DNA of 64,000 bases from Sandaracinus amylolyticus (GTDB lineage Bacteria > Myxococcota_A > Polyangia > Polyangiales > Sandaracinaceae): contig NZ_CP070225.1 of the NCBI RefSeq assembly GCF_021631985.1, positions 1,550,001-1,614,000 of the forward strand, given 5' to 3'. Under the pieces are notes generated by a model that ran no database searches, was not told where the DNA came from, and saw only the letters and a list, made by a program, of their open reading frames with translations. How positions within the stretch are numbered: the stretch's first letter is position 1; each line of letters opens with the position of its first letter. Positions 33,510-41,353 of the stretch are shown in pieces. Position numbers and translations under genes: made by a program.

Positions 33510-35330
33510 ATGACGTCGAGCGTGGAGATGGTGGACTGCGTCGTGCTCGGGGGTGGGCCCGCGGGCAGCACCTTCGCGGCGATCGCGAAGAAGTACGCGC
33601 CCGAGGCGCGCGTCGTCGTGCTCGAGAAGGAGCGCTTTCCACGCTGGCGCATCGGCGAGTCGACGATCCCCGCCGCGAACGGCGTGTTCAAGGATCTCGG
33701 CGTGTACGACACGCTGCTCGCGTCGCCCTTCGTGAAGAAGATGGGCGTGACGTTCGTGTGGGGCCGCGATCGTCAGCCGTGGAACGCGGACTACCTCACG
33801 CTGCGCACCACGACGAAGCACGAAGGCGCGGAGATCATCGAGGTCACGGGGCAGGACTTCGAGGCGCTGCTCGGCGACGGCAACAAGCGCGACACGCCGT
33901 ACTCCGCGTTCAACGTCGAGCGCTCGAAGTTCGACGACATCCTGCTGCGCAACGCGGAGCGACTCGGCGTCGAGGTGCGCGAGGGCACGCGCGCGACCGC
34001 GGTGACGCGCGTCGACGGAACGAGCGCGCACGTGATCGCGTGGGAGGACGATCAGGGCGCGCGGGGCACGATCCGCACCGAGTTCGTGATGGACGCGAGC
34101 GGGCTCTCGAGCCTGCTGACGCGCGGCCAGCGAGTTCATGACGAGTCGCTCAACAACTTCGCGGTCTACGGATATCTGCGCAACGCGGAGTGGAAGGTCA
34201 CGTACAGCGGCACGAAGGATCGCTCGACGGTCTTCATCGCTGCGGTCGAGAAGGGATGGATCTGGTACTTCCCGCTCGGCGAGGACCTGATGACGGTCGG
34301 CGCGGTGACCAACACGCGCCACTTCAAGGATCGCTTGAAGGACGTCGATCTCGAGACGTTCTTCTGGGAGATGCTGCGCTCGTGCCCCGAGGTCGCGGGG
34401 CTCGTCGAGAGCGCGACGCTCCGCGACGACATCCTTCCGGGCAACGCGCGCGTCGGTGCCTGCCGCGACTGGTCCTCGTGGGCGCGCGAGCCGATCGGCG
34501 AGGGCTGGGCCGCGGCGGGGGATGCGGCGATGTTCGTCGATCCGATCCTCTCGACCGGCGTGACGCTCGCGCTGCAGACCGGACATCGCGCGGCGTACAC
34601 GTGGCTCACCGCGCGTCGTCGTCCCGATCTCCCGGCAGGCTCGTTGTGGCGCGCGTACGCGGACTATCTGCGCGGCGAGTACGGCGCGTTCCTGCGGCTC
34701 GCGCGCTACTTCTACGGCAACAACAAGGCCGCGCCCTCGTGGTGGTGGGAGGCGCAGCAGCTCGTGAACGCGTCGGGGCGCCTCGCGCTCAGCGATCGAC
34801 AGGCGTTCACGATGGCGACCGCGGGGTTCTTCCCGGTGCCGCGCGCGCTCGGTGCCGCGGCCGAGGTCGTGGTGCCGCTGCTGCAGGGCATCACCGGCGG
34901 TGCGCGCGGTCTCGAGCGCATCTACCAGGTGCCGGGCGTGCCCTCGCACGACGCGCTACCCGCGTGCGCGCTCGAGCTCGTCGCGCCGTTCCGCGTCGAC
35001 CTGCGCACCGAGCCGAACCTCGAGCGCGGCGTGATCGGATCGCTCGAGGTCTATCACGACCTCGTCACCGAAGAGCCCGACATGACGCACCGGCTCGCGG
35101 CGGTCCCGGCGCGCATCGATGCAGCGCTCGCGCCGATCGTCGAGGTGCTGCAGCGCTGTCGCACGGTGAGCGAGCTGCTCGAGCGCGCGCCGAGCGTGAT
35201 GCCCGCGAGCACCGATCCGAGCGTGGTGCGCAAGGCGGCCCTCGATCTCGTGCGCATCGCCGCGCTGAAGGGCTTCGTGCGCATCGTCGAGCCGCGCGTG
35301 TCGGTGACCGAGAGCGCGCCGTGCGGCTGA
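33510..35330 (+). CDS. Flavin-dependent halogenase-like protein with C-terminal helical (PqqD-like?) domain
   Basis: A 606-residue FAD enzyme. The nucleotide fold is at VVLGGGPAGST (12-22). FPRWRIGESTIP (43-54) and the Lys pair in FVKKMGVTFVWGR (74-86) match the halogenase GES region and catalytic Lys. GWIWYFPLG (249-257) is the WxWxIP halogenase motif with Phe for Ile. GDAAMFVDPILSTGVTLA (338-354) is the second FAD contact. Such enzymes chlorinate or brominate aromatic rings using reduced flavin. Beyond the usual fold, residues about 530-595 (IDAALAPIVEVLQRCRTVSELL to LDLVRIAALKGFVRIVE) look like a small winged-helix unit reminiscent of PqqD-type peptide-recognition domains. A GGAGG site precedes the ATG. 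The stop lies inside the next gene. A monooxygenase activity remains possible. Confidence 0.82.
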   Translation: MTSSVEMVDCVVLGGGPAGSTFAAIAKKYAPEARVVVLEKERFPRWRIGESTIPAANGVFKDLGVYDTLLASPFVKKMGVTFVWGRDRQPWNADYLTLRTTTKHEGAEIIEVTGQDFEALLGDGNKRDTPYSAFNVERSKFDDILLRNAERLGVEVREGTRATAVTRVDGTSAHVIAWEDDQGARGTIRTEFVMDASGLSSLLTRGQRVHDESLNNFAVYGYLRNAEWKVTYSGTKDRSTVFIAAVEKGWIWYFPLGEDLMTVGAVTNTRHFKDRLKDVDLETFFWEMLRSCPEVAGLVESATLRDDILPGNARVGACRDWSSWAREPIGEGWAAAGDAAMFVDPILSTGVTLALQTGHRAAYTWLTARRRPDLPAGSLWRAYADYLRGEYGAFLRLARYFYGNNKAAPSWWWEAQQLVNASGRLALSDRQAFTMATAGFFPVPRALGAAAEVVVPLLQGITGGARGLERIYQVPGVPSHDALPACALELVAPFRVDLRTEPNLERGVIGSLEVYHDLVTEEPDMTHRLAAVPARIDAALAPIVEVLQRCRTVSELLERAPSVMPASTDPSVVRKAALDLVRIAALKGFVRIVEPRVSVTESAPCG

Positions 35331-37669
35331 CGATCGAGCTCGTGCCGCGGGATCCGATCGCGCTGCGCGAGCTCGCGGACGCGGTATCGGATCCCAAGGC
35401 CGCGCAGTACGGCGCGTACCTCGATCGCGCTGCGCTCGAGCGTCGGATCGCGATCGATCCACGAGAGCGCGCCTCGATGCGCGCGTGGCTCGGGCGTCAC
35501 GGTGCCTCGCGCGCGCCGCGCGCGATCGACGGCCCTCGCTCGATCGTCGTGTCGATCGATGCCGCGGGTCTCGCAGCGATGCTCGGTGCGCCGACGGCGC
35601 GCGTGCTCGTGGGCGAGCGACGCCTCGGCCCCGAGCTCGCGCTCTCGCTCCCCGATCCATTGCGCGGACGCGTGCGAGCGCTCGCGCTCTCGAACGATCA
35701 CGTGACGCCCTCGTCGTCGCGACCGAGCGCGCCCGATCGTGTGGTCGCTCCGCCCGAGCGCGGCCTCGCGCCCGCCGACGTGCGTCGCGGCTATCGCTTC
35801 GATCCGAGCGTGCGTGGTGGGGGCGAGACCATCGCGGTGATGGCGCTCGGTGGCCTGCCGCGCGCCGAGGATCTCGACGGGTTCTGGCGCGCGCACGACG
35901 TGCCGCTGCCCGAGGTCGATCTCGTGCCGCTCACGGCGCTCGGTGCGTGTGCGAGCGATCCCAGCGCACGCTTCGAGACCACGATGAGCGTGCAGTGGAT
36001 CGGCGCGCTCGCGCCCGCCGCGCGCATCGTCGTCTACGTCATCGATCCCGCGCTGGTCGCCGATCCGTGGAGCACGTTCCTCGAGGCCGTGCTCGACGAC
36101 GCGGCGCGTGCGCCGACGATCGCGGTCACGAGCTGGAGCACGCCCGAGCGACAACATCGTCGCGTGCACGGTCGCGAGGGCTTCGCCGCGCTCCTCGATC
36201 AAGCAGCAGTCCTCGGCGTCAGCGTCGTCGCGGCGAGCGGGGACTGGGGCGCGTGCGGCGGGTTCCCGCGGGTGATGACGCCGGATGGACCGGTGTCGCC
36301 GTCGATCGCGCCGCACGCGACGTTCCCGGGCTGCGAGCCTCGCGTGCTCAGCGTCGGCGGCACCCAGGTGATCGACGTCGAGCGCTGGCGCGAGCGCGCG
36401 TGGAACGCGCCCGTCTCCGATGCGATCCGCGATGCAGTGCATCTTCCGCGGCTCGCGAGCGGCGGCGGCTTCAGCGAGACCGTCGCGATCCCCGCGTGGC
36501 AGCGCGACGTGCTCGCCAGGTCGTACGCGCGCAGCGACGGCACCGCGATCGTCCCGCAGGGTCGTGCGCAGCCCGACGTCGCGCTCGCCGCGTGGGGCCC
36601 CGATCACGCGTTTCGCGCGCTCCTCGACGGCACGTGGCGCGACGACGCGGGCGGCACCAGCCTCGCCGCGCCGATCTGGGCTGCCATCCTCGCGTGCGCG
36701 AACGAAGCGCGACGTCGCGTCGATCGACCGCGCGTCGGACACGTCGCGCCGCTGCTCTATGCGACCCCGGCGTTGCGCCCGATCACCGAGGGCGCGACCG
36801 ACCTCGATCTCCCCACGCTCGACCCGCACGGCCGTCGCACGTTCCTGCGTGTGCCCGGCTACGTCGCGACGAGCGCGTGGAGCCCCGCGACCGGCCTCGG
36901 CGTGCCCGACGTCGGCGCCCTGATCACCGCGATTGCTCGTAGAGAGGAGCCTCCGATGCGCGCCGCCATGTACCAGCGCAAGCACGTCCGCAGCGCGAAC
37001 GCCGCCGCCAAGGACTACGACTTCATCCGCCTCCCGACGCAGATCGACATCGCGCCGCTCGTCGACGAGCTCGAGCGCGCCGGCGCGCTGCCCTACGTGG
37101 CGAGCCTGTGGAAGTGGCACCGCGGCACGAAGTTCTGCGTGCTGCGCGCGGGCCCGCCGGGCGCGCTCCCCGGCGACGAGCTGATCACCGGCAAGGACGT
37201 CGATGCGCCGATCCTCGCGACGCTCCCGCGCTTCCGCGCGCTGCTCGACGAGATGTTCCCGGTGCGCGCTCCGCTCGCGTGGATCGGTCTCTCGCCCGCT
37301 CGCTCGCAGATCCGCATGCACGTCGACAACACGCAGCACTGGGACGAGCACCACCGCATCCACGTGCCGCTCGTCACCACGCCGGGCGCGCGCCTCATGG
37401 TGTCGGGTGGCTTCGTGCACATGCCCGCGGGCAGCGTCTGGGCGTTCAACAACAGCCGCCCACACGGCGCGATCAACACCGGCCCCGATCGACTGCACCT
37501 CGTGATCGATCTCGCGTCGACGCCCGAGGTCGAGGCGATGCTCGCGCGCGGCGAACGGGTGCGCGGAGAGCGCGATCGCGACGCGGTGATGGTGCTCTCC
37601 CGAGATCCGCTGGGCGACGGCGGCGCGGGAGAGCGCCCGGACGTGCTCGCGCGCATGCGAATGCAGTGA
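35321..37669 (+). CDS. Pro-S53 (sedolisin) peptidase fused in frame to an Asp/Asn beta-hydroxylase
   Basis: One open frame of 782 codons starting GTG, overlapping the halogenase by 10 bases. Residues 1-95 match the pro-kumamolisin activation domain (LVPRDPIALRELADAVSDP, QYGAYLDRAALERR). Residues about 145-538 are an S53 peptidase: Glu219 in RFETTMSVQWIGALAP, oxyanion Asp308 in AASGDWG, Ser447 in GGTSLAAP. The usual Asp four residues after the Glu is Ser223, so activity may be altered. Residues about 550-782 match aspartyl/asparaginyl beta-hydroxylases: MHVDN (His667, Asp669), NSRPHG (His715), Arg724 for 2-oxoglutarate. There is no signal peptide. At Met546 (36956) an internal AGAGGAG ribosome site could also start the hydroxylase alone. 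Proposed roles: leader removal and Asp/Asn hydroxylation of the upstream peptide. Confidence 0.8.
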   Translation: MRLTIELVPRDPIALRELADAVSDPKAAQYGAYLDRAALERRIAIDPRERASMRAWLGRHGASRAPRAIDGPRSIVVSIDAAGLAAMLGAPTARVLVGERRLGPELALSLPDPLRGRVRALALSNDHVTPSSSRPSAPDRVVAPPERGLAPADVRRGYRFDPSVRGGGETIAVMALGGLPRAEDLDGFWRAHDVPLPEVDLVPLTALGACASDPSARFETTMSVQWIGALAPAARIVVYVIDPALVADPWSTFLEAVLDDAARAPTIAVTSWSTPERQHRRVHGREGFAALLDQAAVLGVSVVAASGDWGACGGFPRVMTPDGPVSPSIAPHATFPGCEPRVLSVGGTQVIDVERWRERAWNAPVSDAIRDAVHLPRLASGGGFSETVAIPAWQRDVLARSYARSDGTAIVPQGRAQPDVALAAWGPDHAFRALLDGTWRDDAGGTSLAAPIWAAILACANEARRRVDRPRVGHVAPLLYATPALRPITEGATDLDLPTLDPHGRRTFLRVPGYVATSAWSPATGLGVPDVGALITAIARREEPPMRAAMYQRKHVRSANAAAKDYDFIRLPTQIDIAPLVDELERAGALPYVASLWKWHRGTKFCVLRAGPPGALPGDELITGKDVDAPILATLPRFRALLDEMFPVRAPLAWIGLSPARSQIRMHVDNTQHWDEHHRIHVPLVTTPGARLMVSGGFVHMPAGSVWAFNNSRPHGAINTGPDRLHLVIDLASTPEVEAMLARGERVRGERDRDAVMVLSRDPLGDGGAGERPDVLARMRMQ

Positions 37670-37688
37670 GAACCGTTCGATTTACACG

Positions 37689-37717
37689 TTGACCAATCTC
37701 ATTGCCGCGCGTTTACA
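37689..37717 (+). promoter_or_regulatory. Candidate promoter with repeated TTTACA element
   Basis: TTGACC (37689-37694) and TTTACA (37712-37717) are 17 bases apart, a plausible -35/-10 pair ahead of ATG 37738. TTTACAcG at 37681 and TTTACAaG at 37712 form a direct repeat that could be an operator for the regulator encoded downstream (autoregulation). The sequence is notably richer in A+T than its surroundings. Confidence 0.4.
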
Positions 37718-37737
37718 AGCGTGGCATCCCGCTGCCC

Positions 37738-39294
37738 ATGCGCGACGCGCACGAGGCGATGGGGCGACGGCTGCGCGAGCTGCGGCTCGAGCGTGATCTG
37801 CAACAGGCGGACGTCGCGCGCCGTCTCGGCGTGTCGCCCGCGTACCTCTCGCTGATCGAGAAGGGCAAGCGCGCGGTGCAGCTCCCGCTGCTCTTCCAGG
37901 CGCTCGAGCTCTACGGCGTCGGCATGGAGGACTTCATGTCGTCGCTCGGCGAGCCGCGCGTCGACGACGGGCTCGCGCGCCTCCTCGACGAGCCGCTCTT
38001 CCGCACGCTCAACCTCTCGCGCGAGGACCTCGCGACGCTCGGCGCGGAGCCCAAGGTCGCGACGACGATCACCGCGCTCTTCAACCTCTACAAGAACACG
38101 CGCTCGCAGCTCGATCATCTGCTGCGCGATCTCGCGAAGCAGGAGCGCGACGCGGGCGTCGTCGCGGTGCCCGTGGGCGGCGAGCGCGACGAGCCCTACG
38201 GCTTCGACTACTCGCCCTTCGACGAGGTGACCGACTTCCTCGAGGAGGTCGGCAACTGGTTCCCGTCGCTCGAGGAGCGCGCCGATCAATGGCGTCGCGA
38301 TCACGGCCTCGCGGAGGTGGAGCGCGTCACCGCCGACGCGCTCACGCGCGCGCTGCGCGAGCAGGACGTGCACGTGCAGCTCGTGCGCGGCGAGACGAGC
38401 TCGGTCATCCGCCGTCTCGATCGCGAGGGCGGCGTGCTGCGCATCTCGCGCGACGTGCCCGAGCACCGTCGTCTCTTCCAGCTCGCGCACGCGATCGGCC
38501 TGCGCCTGCTCGACGACGAGAAGCTGCACGAGCCGATCATCGCGGAGACCAGCGCGGGCCACTCGCAGACCGCGCGCCTGCTGAAGATCCACCTCGCGAA
38601 CTACTTCGCGGGCGCGGTGCTGCTCCCGTACGAGACGTTCTTCCGCGAGGCGCAGCGACTGCGCTACGACGTCGAGCGTCTCGCGCACGTGTTCGACGCG
38701 TCGTACGAGACCGTCGCGCACCGGCTCTGCAACCTGAGCGATCCCAAGCGACGCGCGGTGCCGTTCCACTTCCAGCGCGTCGACGTCGCGGGGAACATCT
38801 CGAAGAGGTACAGCGCGACCGGCCTTAAATTCCCGCACGGCACGGGCAGCTGTCCGAAGTGGATCGTCCACACCGCGTTCCTCACGCCGCACGCGATCGC
38901 GAAGCAGTACTCGCTCTTCCCCGACGGCTCGATCTACTTCTGCTTCGCGAAGGTGATCGCGGAGCCGATCGGCGGATCGCTCGCGAAGGGCACGTGTTAC
39001 GCGATCGGCCTCGGCACCCACGCCGACAACGCGAAGCACCTCGCGTACGCCGACGAGATGCCCTTCGTCGATCCGCAGAAGATGGTCGTGCCGGTGGGCA
39101 CGACGTGCCGCTTCTGCGAGCGCACCGACTGCAACCAGCGCGCAGCGCCGAGCTACAAGTTCGCGTTCCGCGTCGACGAGTACATCAAGAAGGACAACTT
39201 CTTCTCGCCCTTGGTCGTCGAGGACGAGCTCACGCCCGCGCAGGGCGAGCCCGAGCCCGACGTGGCGCTCGCAAAGCTGCGAAGAAGGCGTTGA
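37738..39294 (+). CDS. XRE/ScfR-RamB-like transcriptional regulator with IrrE-like domain
   Basis: A 518-residue regulator. The N-terminal helix-turn-helix (about 7-62: MGRRLRELRLERDLQQADVARRLGVSPAYLSLIEKGKRA) is of the XRE type. The middle (about 225-330) has the IrrE/ImmA-like fold (FQLAHAIGLRLL, HLANYFAGAVLLPYETFFREA), in which the HExxH protease motif is replaced. The C-terminal part (SKRYSATGLKFPHGTGSCPKW, TTCRFCERTDCNQRAAP) matches the short-chain fatty acyl regulator domain, with a C-x2-C...C cluster. Relatives (RamB, ScfR) control acetate, propionate and glyoxylate-shunt genes. An upstream TTG in frame (37702) is possible, but the promoter elements argue for the ATG. Whether it controls the preceding cluster is unknown. 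Confidence 0.88.
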   Translation: MRDAHEAMGRRLRELRLERDLQQADVARRLGVSPAYLSLIEKGKRAVQLPLLFQALELYGVGMEDFMSSLGEPRVDDGLARLLDEPLFRTLNLSREDLATLGAEPKVATTITALFNLYKNTRSQLDHLLRDLAKQERDAGVVAVPVGGERDEPYGFDYSPFDEVTDFLEEVGNWFPSLEERADQWRRDHGLAEVERVTADALTRALREQDVHVQLVRGETSSVIRRLDREGGVLRISRDVPEHRRLFQLAHAIGLRLLDDEKLHEPIIAETSAGHSQTARLLKIHLANYFAGAVLLPYETFFREAQRLRYDVERLAHVFDASYETVAHRLCNLSDPKRRAVPFHFQRVDVAGNISKRYSATGLKFPHGTGSCPKWIVHTAFLTPHAIAKQYSLFPDGSIYFCFAKVIAEPIGGSLAKGTCYAIGLGTHADNAKHLAYADEMPFVDPQKMVVPVGTTCRFCERTDCNQRAAPSYKFAFRVDEYIKKDNFFSPLVVEDELTPAQGEPEPDVALAKLRRRR

Positions 39295-39347
39295 GCAACG
39301 GCGCGCGTCGAGCGTCGATGTGGCGGCTTTCACTCGGGAGGGAGACC

Positions 39348-41246
39348 GTGAGACCAGTCATTCTGTTGTCGTCGTGTGTGCTCGTCGCGATGCTCTCCGG
39401 ATGCGAGCGCGATCTCGCATGCGGCACCGACCTCCGATACGACCGCGGGCGTCACCGGTGCATCTGCCCCAACGGCGGCGAGTGGCGCGCCGAAGATCGA
39501 ACGTGCGTGTTGCCCGACGGATCGGTGACGCCGCTCGACGACGCGGGCATGGGTGACGGCGGGATGCCCTGCGAGCCGCAGGTCTTCCATCGCGACGCCG
39601 ACGGCGACGGATTCGGCGATCCGACGCAGACGACGCAGGCGTGCGAGAGGCCGAGCGGATACGTCGACGACGCGAGCGATTGCGACGATGCATGCGAGTC
39701 GTGCCGACCCGGCGGCAGCGAGGTCTGCGACGCCGAAGCGCGCGACGAGGACTGCGAGGGCGGCTCGAACGAGGGCTGTGCGTGCACCGGCACCGGCACA
39801 CGAGCGTGCTCGGGAGGAACGGAAGAGGGCGAGTGCACCGCAGGCACGCAGTCGTGCGTCGACGGCGTGTTGAGCGAGTGCGTGGGCGCAGTCGGACCCG
39901 TCGCCGAGGTGTGCAACGGTCGCGACGACGATTGCGATTCGGCGATCGATGGGCCGATTGCCACGCTCGCATGCGGCAGCGCGACGCGGGCGAGCGCCGT
40001 GGGGTGCAGCGCCGGCGAGTGCAGAGTGACCGCGTGCACGACTGGCTATCGAGACTGCAACGAGCAGTTCGAGGACGGATGCGAGGTGCAACTCGGGACG
40101 GCGAGCGACTGCCTCTCTTGCGGAGATTCGTGCGCGTTCAGCTGCAACGACGAAGGTTGTGACGACGTCGTGCAGGTCGCGACGGGCGCGTTTCATACGT
40201 GTGCTCTCCGAGCGGGCGGCAGCATCGTCTGCTGGGGCTCGAACGATCGCGGCCAATTGGGCGACGGCACGACGGCTGCGCGGAGCACGATTCAACCCGT
40301 CGTCGGCATCACCAACGCGCGATCCGTGGCGGCCGGCACGTACCACACGTGCGCCGGGCTGGCTGACGGTACGGTGCGTTGCTGGGGATGGAATGGTTGG
40401 GGGCAAATTGGTGATGCGACGACGCAAGATCGCCCCCTCCCGACCAGCGTTGCCGGGCTGACTGATGTAGCGACGGTCACGGCAGGCGGACACCATGCAT
40501 GCGCGCTCGGAAACGACCGGCGTGTGCGGTGTTGGGGCGCTGGTAACGGTGGGGATGGCTCGACCGCGGAACGTCAGACCCGACCGGTGCTCGCGGCGGG
40601 ACTCGCGGATGTCGTGAGCGTTTCGGCAGGCGGCGGGTACACGTGCGCCGCGCGCGGTGCCGAACACTCGGCGTGGTGCTGGGGAGGCAACATCTACGGA
40701 CAGCTCGGTGATGGCACGCAGACGAGCCGCGCCACGCCGACGCGGGTCAGTGGGCTCACGAACGTCGCCCGAGTTCATGCTGGCGACCGCCACGCGTGTG
40801 CGGTGCGGACGGATGGAACTGTCGCGTGCTGGGGGGACAATGCGTGGTCGCAGCTCGGTGACCGCACCACCACGACGCGCCTGACCGCCGTCGCGGTGCT
40901 CGGCGTCAGCGACGCCGCCGACTTGGCGCTCGGATACGGACACACGTGCGCTCGTCTCGGCAGTGGTGTCGTGACGTGCTGGGGGCGTAACGCGCACGGC
41001 CAGCTGGGTGACGGGACCACGGCGCCTCGCGCGACGCCTGCGGTGATCGATGGCCTCGATGGAGTCGTGTCGCTCAGCGCAGACCACTATGGGTTCGTCG
41101 ATATCTACGGGGGCGTGGGCGATGACAACCAAGTCTGCGCGGTGACGAACGGTGGGCTCCGATGCTGGGGTTCGAACCTCGTCGGCAAGATCGGAGGCGG
41201 AACGACGGCGGACAGGCCGAGCCCGGTCACAATCGTGGTGCGCTGA
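39348..41246 (+). CDS. RCC1-repeat lipoprotein with MopE-like Asp/Cys region
   Basis: A 632-residue surface lipoprotein (leader ends LVAMLSGC, Cys 19). The GTG start has a GGAGGGAG ribosome site. Residues about 20-275 are Cys/Asp-rich with DRDADGDGFGDPTQTTQACE and EVCNGRDDDCDSAIDG, the MopE-type putative metal-binding motif. Residues 280-632 hold seven RCC1-like units, each with the pattern HTCAL...G.V.CWG.N..GQLGDGTT, forming a beta-propeller. Codon use in the RCC1 part (from about 40200) is visibly less GC-strict than in neighbours, hinting at recent expansion or transfer. Such proteins are common in myxobacteria; ligands are unknown. A strong bidirectional hairpin follows. Confidence 0.9.
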   Translation: MRPVILLSSCVLVAMLSGCERDLACGTDLRYDRGRHRCICPNGGEWRAEDRTCVLPDGSVTPLDDAGMGDGGMPCEPQVFHRDADGDGFGDPTQTTQACERPSGYVDDASDCDDACESCRPGGSEVCDAEARDEDCEGGSNEGCACTGTGTRACSGGTEEGECTAGTQSCVDGVLSECVGAVGPVAEVCNGRDDDCDSAIDGPIATLACGSATRASAVGCSAGECRVTACTTGYRDCNEQFEDGCEVQLGTASDCLSCGDSCAFSCNDEGCDDVVQVATGAFHTCALRAGGSIVCWGSNDRGQLGDGTTAARSTIQPVVGITNARSVAAGTYHTCAGLADGTVRCWGWNGWGQIGDATTQDRPLPTSVAGLTDVATVTAGGHHACALGNDRRVRCWGAGNGGDGSTAERQTRPVLAAGLADVVSVSAGGGYTCAARGAEHSAWCWGGNIYGQLGDGTQTSRATPTRVSGLTNVARVHAGDRHACAVRTDGTVACWGDNAWSQLGDRTTTTRLTAVAVLGVSDAADLALGYGHTCARLGSGVVTCWGRNAHGQLGDGTTAPRATPAVIDGLDGVVSLSADHYGFVDIYGGVGDDNQVCAVTNGGLRCWGSNLVGKIGGGTTADRPSPVTIVVR

Positions 41247-41285
41247 GCTCATCTCGCCCGCTGAGCGGCCATCGGCCAAAAGACG

Positions 41286-41318
41286 GAAGGCCCGCGATGC
41301 ATCGCATCGCGGGCCTTC
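41286..41318. terminator. Bidirectional terminator hairpin
   Basis: A 14-bp perfect stem (gaaggcccgcgatg and its complement) with a 5-base loop lies between the RCC1 gene and the convergent DUF4397 gene. CTTCTCGTT follows on the + strand. Confidence 0.8.
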
Positions 41319-41353
41319 TCGTTCGTCATCGCGCGCTCAGCGCGCGGCGGTTG

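Noticed and set aside
35321-36955. Peptidase as a separate gene ending before the hydroxylase
   Set aside because: There is no stop codon in frame before 37669; I keep a single frame and note the internal start.
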